Part shown: in pieces, positions 8,819-17,705 of the stretch
Layout of the letters: the number at the start of each line of letters is the position of its first letter
Numbering within the stretch: position 1 is the first letter of the stretch
Assembly (NCBI GenBank): GCA_015067315.1
Contig: SVMR01000006.1
Coordinates: 1-64,000 of the forward strand
Source of the DNA: Oscillospiraceae bacterium
GTDB taxonomy: Bacteria > Bacillota > Clostridia > Oscillospirales > Ruminococcaceae
Length of the DNA: 64,000 nucleotides
Direction of reading: 5' to 3'
The notes under the pieces: generated by a model
The model's database searches: none
The model's input: the letters and a program-made list of their open reading frames with translations, nothing else
Told to the model about the DNA's origin: nothing
Program-made: the position numbers and the translations under genes

Positions 8819-9042
8819 TTCCGAATCTCCCTTTTTTCGATAAAATTATTTTTATCCCTTACAACAAATTCATCAAGGGAAACTCCGAAGAAATCCGCCA
8901 TTTTCAAAGCGGTTTCAAGATCCGGAAAAGCTTCGCCGGTTTCATATTTGCTTACGGAAGTCTGGGAAATATGAAAGATTTTCGCAAGTTTTCCCTGGGT
9001 CATCTTCCGCTCTCTTCGCAGATTTTTAAGCATTATTGTCAT
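8815..9042 (-). CDS. XRE-family small regulator (copy A)
   Basis: A 75-residue helix-turn-helix protein: LKNLRRERKMTQGKLAKIFHISQTSVSKYETGEAFPDLETALKMADFF is the complete Cro/CI-type HTH, with almost nothing else attached. It differs from the protein at 20328-20525 at only a few positions over the shared region, so one is a recent duplicate of the other. It starts four bases after the stop of the upstream 480-residue lipoprotein gene and overlaps the next lipoprotein gene by four bases, placing it inside the lipoprotein operon. Its targets are unknown. Confidence 0.9.
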   Translation of the reverse strand: MTIMLKNLRRERKMTQGKLAKIFHISQTSVSKYETGEAFPDLETALKMADFFGVSLDEFVVRDKNNFIEKREIRK

Positions 9043-9046
9043 TTTA

Positions 9047-10489
9047 TCAGTCCTCTGTGTTTTCTATTTTAAGGCTTTCGACAACGCATCTGAAATATCC
9101 CGGACGGAGAACCATTGTCCTGCGGATTTCCGGTTTTTCGGAAAGGAACATGTTGTCCTCATCGTCCATCAGGTAAACGTGGGATTCGATTACGGCGGTT
9201 ATTGTTCCGTCGCCTTTATCCGTTACTGAAACAACTTTTCTTGTTTCGCCGCGGTACATTGTAACTCCGTAACCGCCGGAAAATATAATTTCGTTCTTTT
9301 CTTCGTCGAATTCATAATTGACCGAGGTTTCCTCCATATCAAGCCCGTTTACAACAAGATATTTCCGGAGAATCGTGTAAATGTCGCCCATGAAGATATG
9401 ATATTTTTCATCAGAAGAATCGTACCATGCGGCTTTTGTAAGATTATCTTCATATCCCGCGCTGCAATAATCAAAAACAAACATAAAAATGTTGAAAAGG
9501 CTTTTGCTTCCAAGATCTTTATAAGATTCAAAACCCGAAAATTCTTTTCCTTCGCCCCATTGACAGCAGAGCATGAGTTCATCGAGCCAAAGGATATAAT
9601 CGTCGTTTTCACGGTTTATGAACGCTTCCGCCGACATATCGTAATTGCATTCCGGATAGGTAAGAACGTTGGGATTTTCCCGAATCATTCTTTTTTCAAA
9701 TTCCTTTGCCTTTTCAAGGGTTCCTTCGGGCATAATATAAATTTTGCTGAGATTTCTTTCATATCCGTATTTTATAAGCGCGGTTTCGTTTCCGATATCA
9801 TATCCCAAATACATTCCGGCTCCGTTACCCGAAAGCATAATCGGGTCGGAAATGCTTCCGCCTTCCCTTTCGGTTATGTCTTCCTTCCAGCTTTCGGGCC
9901 TGATTATCGAAAGCCATTCGGCAAGTTCTTCATCGGAAAATTCATAATAAACATAAATTCCGTCTTCGCTGTAAAGGGTGATTCTTCCGAAATCTTCGAT
10001 TTTCGGTTCTTCGCCGAGCCTTTCAATTTCCTTTTCGGCTTCAATACGGATATTTTCCACTTCATAAGCGACGTTTTTCGGCGCAAGATAGCATTTTGTT
10101 GCTTTTGCAGCCCGTTCTATCTGTATAAGGGTGTATTCGCCTTCCGCACTTACAGTCATCCGTCCGCTTCCGTTTGAAAACATTGTTACCGGGTCCGAAA
10201 AACTTTCTCTTTCATATTCTTTTGCAGAAACTTCTTCCCAGCTTTCAATTTTAAGGCAGGAATCAAGTCCCGCCATATATTCTTCGTCGAGATAAAAATC
10301 CTCTTCGGCGTTTATTGCCATTACCGTAAAATCCGAAATATCCGGCAAATCCGCTTTTTCTTCTTCCGAAACAACAAGCTCCTGTTCATTTTCAACCGGT
10401 TTAGTCGGGTCAACTATTTCGACCTTCCAGCGGGAACAGCCGGAAAAGAGTATTGAAAAAATGAGCATCAGGCAAATTATTTTTTTCAT
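9047..10489 (-). CDS. Lipoprotein, WKVEIVDPT-type paralogue 1
   Basis: A 480-residue lipoprotein: signal peptide MKKIICLMLIFSILFSGC with Cys at 18, directly followed by the segment RWKVEIVDPTKP, which is shared with the two next lipoproteins. The mature part has two similar segments, each with an Ala/Glu-rich stretch ending in SWEE/SWKED..E..S.SDP (near residues 85-110 and 200-220), suggesting an internal duplication. The final part (KYHIFMGDIYTILRKYLVV) resembles a small alpha/beta domain. I do not recognise a named domain. It lies in the module 2 run downstream of a BlaI/M56 pair, so it may be induced with it. Confidence 0.75.
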   Translation of the reverse strand: MKKIICLMLIFSILFSGCSRWKVEIVDPTKPVENEQELVVSEEEKADLPDISDFTVMAINAEEDFYLDEEYMAGLDSCLKIESWEEVSAKEYERESFSDPVTMFSNGSGRMTVSAEGEYTLIQIERAAKATKCYLAPKNVAYEVENIRIEAEKEIERLGEEPKIEDFGRITLYSEDGIYVYYEFSDEELAEWLSIIRPESWKEDITEREGGSISDPIMLSGNGAGMYLGYDIGNETALIKYGYERNLSKIYIMPEGTLEKAKEFEKRMIRENPNVLTYPECNYDMSAEAFINRENDDYILWLDELMLCCQWGEGKEFSGFESYKDLGSKSLFNIFMFVFDYCSAGYEDNLTKAAWYDSSDEKYHIFMGDIYTILRKYLVVNGLDMEETSVNYEFDEEKNEIIFSGGYGVTMYRGETRKVVSVTDKGDGTITAVIESHVYLMDDEDNMFLSEKPEIRRTMVLRPGYFRCVVESLKIENTED

Positions 10490-10518
10490 TTTGCTTCCTC
10501 CTTATAGAGCTTATTTTT

Positions 10519-12306
10519 TCAGATTATGGTGAATTCTTTTGTTTCCATATCGAAAACGCCTTCAATATATATGTCTGCTTTTCTTTCGGTGAAGAACAGA
10601 TTGAGTTTTTCTTTTGAATATCTCATTTCAACTTCGTAATAACCGAAGGAATCCGAAAGAACCGGAAGTCCGGTGTCATAGCTTTCGAGAAGATTGCCTT
10701 CCGAATCAAGGAAACCGATTCTGTAATTAAAGCTTGCTTCATCACAGCCGTAAAATTCTTCCCGCTCGCTGGTTTTCCAGCTGTAGCCGTCTTCAAATTC
10801 ATAATAAACGACAATATAGCTGAAATCGCCGGGATCCCGGCGGAAAGTTAAAATTCCTCTTCCCTGCTTTCCGTCCGCGCTGAATCCGAGCGGGAAGTTT
10901 TCATTAATATCAAATTTGACTTTTCCGGTTTCCGGATCAAAAATTTCAAGACCGGTTACGGAATAAAGATAAACGTCGTTGTTTTTGAGGAAGCCGTAAC
11001 CGCCGTGTCCGCCGTACATTCCTCCTGTTTTTCCAAGATAGGAATATTTTCCGGTTTCGTTGTTTTTTAATGCAATGTGGCTGTACCAGGCATCTCCGCC
11101 GCCCATTTTTCCGAAATGGCAGATTGAATATTTTCCGTCGGAGCTGCTTGTTTTTTCGGCTTCTTCGGAAATATGGCGGTCTTCCGGTTCATATTTTAAA
11201 GTATGGGTTTTGTTTTCAAAATCCAGTTCGAGGGTCATTGCAAAATAATCGCTGTAATAAGATGCGGTTTTTCCGTCGGAAGATACCGTTACTTCCGGAA
11301 CGTCAATTTCTTCGTAATATGTGCTTAAATTATCCTCTTTAAAGCTGAACCATTCCGCAATTTCGCCTGTTTCATCATAAATAAAGGCAATATAATTTCC
11401 GCTTTCGTTTTTTCTGTTCAACGTTTTGAGTTCAAAACGATATTTTCCGTCCTCATAATCTCCGACTTCATGGAATGTGAAATATTCGCCGCTTTCGGAA
11501 TCTATCAGCTCCGAAGCGTCGGAATTGAACGAGAAAAATGTTTTTTCGTCAATCCGGAAGAAATCCGGACTTTGAACAAATCTCGGGAACACATAATCGC
11601 AATCGGCATACTCCGTTAAGCATCCTCTTTCCGTTTGTTTTTCGGAAACAAGATTTCCCTCTTTATCATAAACGTTTATTACCGTGTTCCGCCTTTCGGT
11701 ATCATATTTATTCAAAACCGTTGTAAGCAGATAAAAACATTCTTTTTCCGAATCGTAAGCCGCTCCGTTTACCCAGATATCGTCAAATCCGTATTTTTCA
11801 AATTTCGGAGTAAAATCCCACACTTCAAGGGTTTCGGTATCAAAAAACACCGCGTTTTCTTTTCCGTAATAAACAGAATAGCCGTCTTTTGAATCAAAAG
11901 CGCCGAAATAAGCTTTTGTGTTTTCATATTCTTCGGAATAATAGGCCATTCCTTCAACCGGAATTATAAGTTTGCTGCCGTTTTTTTCAAAAACGATTTT
12001 CGCTTTCCAATACCAATCATCCGTCATTGATACGTTATCGAAATAAACGTCTATTCCTTTTTCCCTGATTTTCGCGCTCCATGTATTGAAATCTATACAT
12101 TTCGTTCCTTTGCTTTCGTTTCCCCAAATATAATCAAGGATTTCCTCTTCGTGTTCCGAAAAGAGCTTTTTTTCCTCTTCTTCCGGAACAGCAAGTTCGC
12201 TTTCGCCTTCAAGCGGCTTAGTCGGGTCAACGATTTCGACTTCCCATTTTGAACAGCCGGAAAAGAGCATTGCAAGAATAAGCGCGAGGCAGATTATCTT
12301 TTTCAT
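10519..12306 (-). CDS. Lipoprotein, WKVEIVDPT-type paralogue 2, propeller-like
   Basis: A 595-residue lipoprotein: MKKIICLALILAMLFSGC (Cys 18), followed by KWEVEIVDPTKP. The mature region is made of repeated beta-strand units with phrases such as FDTETLEVWDF, IDSESGEYFTFHEVG, IFDPETGKVKFDI and DMETKEFTII, typical of WD40-like or six/seven-bladed propeller proteins; blade number cannot be counted reliably by eye. Propellers of this kind usually bind ligands or protein partners outside the cell. Neighbouring genes encode its two paralogues. Nothing indicates enzymatic activity. Confidence 0.75.
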   Translation of the reverse strand: MKKIICLALILAMLFSGCSKWEVEIVDPTKPLEGESELAVPEEEEKKLFSEHEEEILDYIWGNESKGTKCIDFNTWSAKIREKGIDVYFDNVSMTDDWYWKAKIVFEKNGSKLIIPVEGMAYYSEEYENTKAYFGAFDSKDGYSVYYGKENAVFFDTETLEVWDFTPKFEKYGFDDIWVNGAAYDSEKECFYLLTTVLNKYDTERRNTVINVYDKEGNLVSEKQTERGCLTEYADCDYVFPRFVQSPDFFRIDEKTFFSFNSDASELIDSESGEYFTFHEVGDYEDGKYRFELKTLNRKNESGNYIAFIYDETGEIAEWFSFKEDNLSTYYEEIDVPEVTVSSDGKTASYYSDYFAMTLELDFENKTHTLKYEPEDRHISEEAEKTSSSDGKYSICHFGKMGGGDAWYSHIALKNNETGKYSYLGKTGGMYGGHGGYGFLKNNDVYLYSVTGLEIFDPETGKVKFDINENFPLGFSADGKQGRGILTFRRDPGDFSYIVVYYEFEDGYSWKTSEREEFYGCDEASFNYRIGFLDSEGNLLESYDTGLPVLSDSFGYYEVEMRYSKEKLNLFFTERKADIYIEGVFDMETKEFTII

Positions 12307-12332
12307 AAAAGCACTTCCTTTTCAGCGGGATT

Positions 12333-13436
12333 TTATTCTTCCCATTCTATTTTTACCAGGCGGAAATCCGCTTCATCAACTCCGTAGGAGGCAAGAACAA
12401 CCGAACTGTTTTCAAAATTAAAATTTTCCGCTGTATAGTAAAATCTTCCGTCAAGGACGTTTTCGATTCTGTGGATTTTTCCGGTGGAATGTTCCTTTAC
12501 GCAAATATCATTGTTTTCCCGGTAAATTATGAATTCTTTTTCATAAAGAACCGCGCTTTCGATATATTCCCTTTCCTCGGTTTCACCTGTTTCAAGGTCG
12601 ATTATTCCGGATTTTGTTTTTCCGGTTTCCTCATCGTAATCGGTGAAGACAAAAAATCCTTTTTCGCCGCACCATTTTTTAATTCCGTTTGAATGGAAAT
12701 AAACCATGTTTCCGGTTTTTATATTGCAGATCAGATAATCGCTTCCGGAAGATTCGTTTTGCAAAAGGATATATTCCGAATCCGGCGACCAGCTTATGAT
12801 TTCGTAATTTTCGCCGATTTTTATAAGTTCAGAAGTTTCTTCCGGGTTTTCAACGTCGCCGATTTCAATAAATCCTTCCATTATTTTTGCAAAAGTTCCG
12901 TTAGGGGAACAGCTGAAACCGGGATATTCAAGATTTTTTTCGGATATTTCAAGGGTTTCGGTGTTGATTGAAATTATATAGGCAAAAAGTTTGCTTCCGA
13001 AAACAACTTTCGCTTCATCGCCTTTTGAATATACCGAAACCGAACAGCTATTTGAAAAAGTTGCTTCTTTTATAAAAGATATTTCGTTTTTCGCGCTGTC
13101 AAAAAGAAAGATTTTTACGGAAAAACTTTCCCCGACAAAAGGATCTTCCGAATAATATGAAAAAACAAGCGCTTTTTCTTCGTCTATCCATTGAAAAGGA
13201 ATCTGGGAGCCGATTCCGTATCCGAAGCCTTCTTCCGTCAGAACAGAGGTATCTGTTTTTTCGGCGCTGATTTCTTTTATGATTCTTCCGGAATAATTCT
13301 GCTCTTCCCCGGATTCGATTTTCTGTTCATTTTCAATTTGTTCGGTCGGGTCAACGATTTCGACCTTCCAGCCGCAGGAAGCAAGAAAAATTACAAGAAT
13401 CAGCATTATAATTACCGTAAAAACCGTTCTTTTCAA
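12333..13436 (-). CDS. Lipoprotein, WKVEIVDPT-type paralogue 3, propeller-like
   Basis: A 367-residue lipoprotein. The start is assigned to a TTG eight bases after GGAGG; this gives a clean signal peptide (MKRTVFTVIIMLILVIFLASC) whose Cys is followed by GWKVEIVDPTEQ, the motif shared with the two downstream lipoproteins. A longer reading would begin upstream of the ribosome site and would place charged residues before the signal. The mature part has propeller-like phrases (WSPDSEYILLQNESSGSDYLICNIKTGNMVYF, IDLETGETEEREYIES) as in TolB/WD40-type repeats. It is separated from the M56 gene by a hairpin, so its level may be lower than that of the protease. Confidence 0.75.
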   Translation of the reverse strand: MKRTVFTVIIMLILVIFLASCGWKVEIVDPTEQIENEQKIESGEEQNYSGRIIKEISAEKTDTSVLTEEGFGYGIGSQIPFQWIDEEKALVFSYYSEDPFVGESFSVKIFLFDSAKNEISFIKEATFSNSCSVSVYSKGDEAKVVFGSKLFAYIISINTETLEISEKNLEYPGFSCSPNGTFAKIMEGFIEIGDVENPEETSELIKIGENYEIISWSPDSEYILLQNESSGSDYLICNIKTGNMVYFHSNGIKKWCGEKGFFVFTDYDEETGKTKSGIIDLETGETEEREYIESAVLYEKEFIIYRENNDICVKEHSTGKIHRIENVLDGRFYYTAENFNFENSSVVLASYGVDEADFRLVKIEWEE

Positions 13437-13474
13437 AAGAAAACACCTCCGTTTTTTCAAAAAAAGGCTGCAAA

Positions 13475-13508
13475 GACCAAAAGGTGCGGAAAATCCGCCC
13501 TTTCGGTC
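13475..13508. terminator. Intercistronic hairpin between M56-2 and lipoprotein genes
   Basis: A long imperfect stem (GACCAAAAGGTGCGG pairing with CCGCCCTTTCGGTC around an AAAT loop). A T run follows on the plus strand (13511-13517); on the minus strand T runs follow only after a nine-base gap. It could partly terminate or stabilise the minus-strand operon message. Confidence 0.5.
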
Positions 13509-13536
13509 CGTTTTTTTATTTATTTTTTATATCCGG

Positions 13537-16290
13537 TCACCAGGCGTCTGCCTGTAAAGTATGTTTGCTTTCCGGCCTTGTATCAACGGCATAGTGTTCC
13601 GCTTCGGAACTGTTTCCGCCGTAACTGAAATAAACAAGACCGTTATGGTAAGTATAGCTCAGAATATTCGAAGAGGTCGGAAGACCGAGGGAGAAATTGC
13701 TCAGGATATTTCCGTCAAAATCGAAGGTGAAAATCCAATATTCCCCGTCATAATTGGAATAAATCATTGCCGCTCTTCCGCCTTTTGCGCCGTCAACCTT
13801 AAAGCAATAATAATCCCAGTATTTTATGCTTCCTTCGGAAAGACCTTTTCCGTTTCCGCCGATTATTCCGCGGCATTTTGTAACGTCTTCCGAATCAAGG
13901 CTGTAAAGATAGAGAGTATTCTGATTTGAGATATAGAAATTATCGTTATCAAGGAATCCGGTATAGCTGTATCCGCTTTCCGGGTTGAAATATCCGGAAT
14001 CCGTGCCTTCAAGAATCCTTAAAGTTTTGTTTTCAAGGTCGTAATAATATGCTCCGGGATATTTTCCTTCAAGCCAGAGGATCATATCAACTTTTTCTTC
14101 TTCGGAAAGCTTCGGGCGCTGGTTATCCGAACGGATCGCGTGTTTTAACTTAAAGGCATAGCTGAGCTCGCATTCTTCCGGAATATCGATTGAAAGATCG
14201 AATACCATCAATCCGCCGTAATCGATGCAGAGGCGTTTTCCTTCATAAGGTTCCCAGAACGTTGCCTTGTTTTTTCCGATCGGATTTACGATTTTTCCGT
14301 AATCGATTTCGCCGAGTTCGCTTTCCCATGCGGTGATCCAGCCGCCGGAAATATATGGACTCGGAATTACAGTTTCTTCCCAAAAGCGGAAAATATAATC
14401 TTCATATCCGTAAAGGAAAAGGGTATCAAAACCGTTGGATTGGTTCGTTTTAAGAATTACAAAGCGGTAAGGAACGTATGCCTTCCGGAAACTGTATGTA
14501 TAAGGATCGTAAACGTCATTTTCAAGGACATAAAAGCTTTCCTCATAAACAACTTCCCAATCTCTTATTGTCGGATAGATTTCCCGGAGCCGGTTTCTGA
14601 AGGAAAGGCTTTCGGAAGCCGGTTCGATTTCGGTATTTTCCGGATATTCCGGTTCAATGCTGCTTATTCTTCCGTTTATATATTTTACGTATATATCATA
14701 ATCAATGGCCGGGAACTCGCCGTTTTTATCGGGACCCGTTACCTCCGGAAGCGTGCTCATTTCAAGGTCTTTCTCGGTGCCGGTTCTGAATCTTGCGGTT
14801 GTATAGGGGTTTCCGTTTTCATCAACAATGACAGCAAGAATAAATTTTCCTCTGTTTTTGTCAAAAGTGAATTTTATAAGTTCGTTTTTTATCTCGCGGT
14901 AATCGTCGAGAACAACTCCCGCGCTTTCACGGAGATAGCGGTAGCTTAATTTTGCGTTTATTTCAACAACGATTCTTTCGCCTTTGTCAAGAATCCGGTT
15001 TATTGAAGTATTGATTTCGTAATCTTCATAGGAAATTTTGTGGTAATCAAGATATTCCCTGCTTGCGGAAAGGATTCCTTCAATATTTTCAAAACCGCTT
15101 TCATCAAAAAATTCTGAATATTCCCCGATTTCAATATTGTCGCGGTTTTTGATTATAATTTCCGAAATTTCAAGCGCGCCGCCGGCAATTTCGTCTTCGG
15201 TTCCAAAAATGCTTTCCTTCGCTTCCGCTTCGTTGCAGGCAACCATCGTTCCGCTTATTAGGATAACTATTGCGGCAAGGATGAAAAGCGCAACGCCCCG
15301 GTGGGTTTTCGGGTTAAGAACCGCCGCAAAACGGCTTTTGAGGAATTTTTTGCCGCCATAGAAGCTTGTTGAAAGAAGCAGCGGGCTGTTTTGTCCCCTT
15401 CTCATGATGTTGAGAATTGTGGCACAGTATTCCTGTCTTCTGTCGCCTTCCATTGCTTTTACAACCGCTTCGTCGCAGGTTATTTCAATATCCTTTTCCG
15501 CGTTGCGGCACATAAAACCTATTGCAGGGTTGAACCAATGGACGGAAGCCGCAAGCATGAGAATGAATTTATATCCGATATCTCCCCTTTTATAGTGGGT
15601 GAGTTCATGGCGGAGAACAAATTCATATTCTTCCGGAAGAAGCGCTTCCGAAGGAAGGAGAACTCTCGGTTTTGCAAAACCGACCATCATCGGGCTTTTG
15701 ATAAGGCAGTTTTCATAAATCTTGACTTTTTCCGGAATGCCCATCTCTTTTTTAAGACTTTCGAAAAGATTGAGCACAAATTCATCGTTTATTTTTCTGT
15801 TCCAAAGTTTTGTACGGACAGAAAAGCGGATATACATCGCGATGTTCCAGCCGCAGACTATTACCGCGCCGGCAATCCATATCATTGCGCCGACAAAAAC
15901 AACCGGAAATACAAAAGTTTTCTGTTCGGTTTGCTCAACTACGGGATCCGTGCTCAAAACCGGTTCCTGCGGATTTACAACGGTTTCTTCGTGCTCAAAA
16001 TTGTTTTCCTGTTCCGGTTCGGTGCTCAAAGGCGGTATTTCGCCGGTTTCCGGAGCTTCCGATTGGGTTATGATCATCTCATGCGGAGGGAGATCCACCT
16101 GAATCGGCGCGGAAGGCAAATCAATTTTTATCGGGAGGGCGAGATATATTGCAAGAAAAATCCAGATCCAATAGCGCCATTTTTTACGGAACTTGTTTTC
16201 CGCAAATTTTGATATGAGAAGAATCGCAGCCATTGCCGCGGTTGATGTAAGCGAAATTTCAAGAACGTTTATAAACAGATTTTCGATCAA
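13537..16290 (-). CDS. M56 (BlaR1-like) protease with propeller-like ectodomain
   Basis: A 917-residue sensor protease of module 2. The M56 unit has helices near residues 10-27, 39-52 and 127-147, HELTH at 228-232, the VHWFNPAIGF motif and a final helix near 327-347 (VALFILAAIVILISGTMVAC). The ectodomain of about 565 residues ends in repeats such as YYYDLENKTLRILEG, YLYSLDSEDVTKC and FTFDFDGNILSNFSLG, again propeller-like, resembling the lipoproteins encoded next to it. It starts at a TTG behind AAAGGGGGCGG. The upstream blaI gene ends 51 bases before. The resemblance between the sensor and the adjacent lipoproteins suggests that they share a ligand or partner; this is inference. Confidence 0.85.
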   Translation of the reverse strand: MIENLFINVLEISLTSTAAMAAILLISKFAENKFRKKWRYWIWIFLAIYLALPIKIDLPSAPIQVDLPPHEMIITQSEAPETGEIPPLSTEPEQENNFEHEETVVNPQEPVLSTDPVVEQTEQKTFVFPVVFVGAMIWIAGAVIVCGWNIAMYIRFSVRTKLWNRKINDEFVLNLFESLKKEMGIPEKVKIYENCLIKSPMMVGFAKPRVLLPSEALLPEEYEFVLRHELTHYKRGDIGYKFILMLAASVHWFNPAIGFMCRNAEKDIEITCDEAVVKAMEGDRRQEYCATILNIMRRGQNSPLLLSTSFYGGKKFLKSRFAAVLNPKTHRGVALFILAAIVILISGTMVACNEAEAKESIFGTEDEIAGGALEISEIIIKNRDNIEIGEYSEFFDESGFENIEGILSASREYLDYHKISYEDYEINTSINRILDKGERIVVEINAKLSYRYLRESAGVVLDDYREIKNELIKFTFDKNRGKFILAVIVDENGNPYTTARFRTGTEKDLEMSTLPEVTGPDKNGEFPAIDYDIYVKYINGRISSIEPEYPENTEIEPASESLSFRNRLREIYPTIRDWEVVYEESFYVLENDVYDPYTYSFRKAYVPYRFVILKTNQSNGFDTLFLYGYEDYIFRFWEETVIPSPYISGGWITAWESELGEIDYGKIVNPIGKNKATFWEPYEGKRLCIDYGGLMVFDLSIDIPEECELSYAFKLKHAIRSDNQRPKLSEEEKVDMILWLEGKYPGAYYYDLENKTLRILEGTDSGYFNPESGYSYTGFLDNDNFYISNQNTLYLYSLDSEDVTKCRGIIGGNGKGLSEGSIKYWDYYCFKVDGAKGGRAAMIYSNYDGEYWIFTFDFDGNILSNFSLGLPTSSNILSYTYHNGLVYFSYGGNSSEAEHYAVDTRPESKHTLQADAW

Positions 16291-16341
16291 AAGTTCCGCC
16301 CCCTTTCTCTTAAAAATATCTTCAATTTATCAGTGTTGTTT

Positions 16342-16737
16342 TTAACGGTTTTTCTTCGCTTCGTCGATAAATTTTTGGAGTTCGTCGAGTTCGCTGTCAT
16401 TTATCGTGTTGTTTTCATAAAGATTTGCAACAAGGGATTTTACGCTGCGTCCGCAGAATTTTCCAAGAACGCTTTTGCTTTCGAATTCAAGATATTCCTC
16501 TTCGGAAATAAGAGGAGTATAGAGGTTCATTTTGGAACCTTCAATTTTTTCACATTTGAGAAAACCTTTTTCGGTAAGACGGGAAAGGAACTTGAGAACA
16601 GTCGGCGCCTGCCAGTTTTTTTCGGAAATCTTCGAATCGATTTCAAGGCGGGAAACCGGTTTTCCCGCTTCCCAGATTGCCATCATGATTTCAAGTTCAG
16701 CGTTGGGGATGTGAATAATTTCTTTTTTCTCAGTCAT
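16342..16737 (-). CDS. BlaI/MecI family transcriptional repressor (module 2)
   Basis: A 131-residue BlaI-type repressor: winged helix with IPNAELEIMMAIWEAGKPVSRLEIDSKI, WQAPTVLKFLSRLTEKGFL as recognition helix and LYTPLISEEEY after the wing, then the typical helical dimerisation part ending in ELDELQKFIDEAKK. AAGGAG precedes the ATG. Three copies of the half-site GTCTAA flank its promoter, and the identical arrangement precedes the lipoprotein gene at 16848-17549, so both promoters are probably controlled by this protein. Confidence 0.92.
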   Translation of the reverse strand: MTEKKEIIHIPNAELEIMMAIWEAGKPVSRLEIDSKISEKNWQAPTVLKFLSRLTEKGFLKCEKIEGSKMNLYTPLISEEEYLEFESKSVLGKFCGRSVKSLVANLYENNTINDSELDELQKFIDEAKKNR

Positions 16738-16763
16738 TTTAAAAATCTCCTTTTTGTACTGTT

Positions 16764-16839
16764 GTCTAACATACCTTTATGTTACATCCGTCTAAATAAT
16801 ATGTCAAGAGATTTTTTAAAAATTTCTACGCCTGTCTAA
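16764..16839 (-). promoter_or_regulatory. BlaI-2 promoter and triple operator
   Basis: Minus strand: TTGACA at 16802-16807, 17-base spacer, TAACAT at 16779-16784. The half-site TTAGAC (plus-strand GTCTAA) occurs at 16764, 16790 and 16834. The middle one is part of the dyad TTAGACGGATGTAA (16782-16795), which overlaps the -10 box. The three sites lie at -38, -12 and +32 relative to the start of the -35 box in window coordinates, matching the spacing in front of the gene at 16848. Confidence 0.78.
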
Positions 16840-16847
16840 AAATTTTT

Positions 16848-17549
16848 TCATTCTTTTAAATAACTTACGTAATTATATCCCCCGTCCGGAAGAAGTTTTA
16901 CGGTAAGAATCATGTTCCGGTCCTCTTCGGATGAATAATCGAGGGTTATATTGAAATTGATAAAATCGCTGTTTTCGGCGATGCTGTTGATAAGGATATA
17001 AGGAACGTCCCCGATTCCGCCGTGTCCGTCGATAAAATAGCAGTTTTGTTCCGGATAATAAAAATCGGAAACCCTTAAACTTTCGGCGGTTCTTCCAAAA
17101 TATTTAAAAACTTCGTTTTCAAAAAAATCCGCGGAATATGCGTAAACGTTTCCGTTGAAACCGGGAATCGAAACTTCGGTTCTGTCTTCGACGGAGGTTC
17201 TTGATTCGATCCAGGAATAAAAACTTTCCGGGTCTTCGGAAGAAAAATCCGCATATCCTTCATCGTTATAATAAAAACTGATTCCTTTTCTTACCGCAAG
17301 CTTTCCTTCATAGTTAATAATTCCGCCGAAATTGATTAAAATTTCTTCATAAAAAGCCTGTTTTTCCTCATTGGTTTTCGTTTCTTCTTCCCTTGTTTCA
17401 AAAACCTGTCCGGAAATTTCCGGAACGGGATTTTCTGTTTTTTCCTCCGGAATTTTTACGGAATCAATAAATTTTTCAACTTCTTCATTAAATCCGCAGC
17501 CGGAAAACAATAAGACCAGAACAAGAACAAAAGCAATTATCTTTTTCAT
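16848..17549 (-). CDS. Lipoprotein in the BlaI-2 regulon
   Basis: A 233-residue lipoprotein: MKKIIAFVLVLVLLFSGC (Cys 18), a Pro/Glu-rich linker, then a domain beginning ETKTNEEKQAFYEEILINFGG. The ATG chosen has AAGGAG nine bases upstream; an in-frame ATG eight codons earlier has no ribosome site. The gene stands alone between the second blaI gene, which is transcribed away from it, and the capA-like gene. Its promoter copies the operator pattern of blaI-2 at the same three spacings, which is the strongest functional clue: it should be induced together with the module 2 protease. The domain is not recognised. Confidence 0.8.
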   Translation of the reverse strand: MKKIIAFVLVLVLLFSGCGFNEEVEKFIDSVKIPEEKTENPVPEISGQVFETREEETKTNEEKQAFYEEILINFGGIINYEGKLAVRKGISFYYNDEGYADFSSEDPESFYSWIESRTSVEDRTEVSIPGFNGNVYAYSADFFENEVFKYFGRTAESLRVSDFYYPEQNCYFIDGHGGIGDVPYILINSIAENSDFINFNITLDYSSEEDRNMILTVKLLPDGGYNYVSYLKE

Positions 17550-17575
17550 TTTTTTAATCTCCTTTTTATCCATTT

Positions 17576-17652
17576 GTCTAATGTACTTATATTTTACACC
17601 CGTCTAATCTTCTTGTCAACAGTTTTTCAAAAATATTTCTACATCCGTCTAA
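17576..17652 (-). promoter_or_regulatory. Lipoprotein promoter with the BlaI-2 operator pattern
   Basis: TTGACA (17614-17619), 17-base spacer, TAAAAT (17591-17596) on the minus strand. GTCTAA half-sites occur at 17576, 17602 and 17647, and the central dyad is TTAGACGGGTGTAA (17594-17607). The layout is nearly the same as at 16764-16839. Confidence 0.78.
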
Positions 17653-17662
17653 AATATTTTTC

Positions 17663-17700
17663 AAAAAAACGCATTTTCAAAACGAAATGCGCTTGTTTTT
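17663..17700 (-). terminator. Intrinsic terminator after capA-like gene
   Basis: CGCATTTC with GAAAATGCG around a short TTTT loop, followed by a T run on the minus strand. It begins a few bases past the stop of the gene ending at 17706 and closes the module 3 operon. Confidence 0.8.
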
Positions 17701-17705
17701 TCGGT

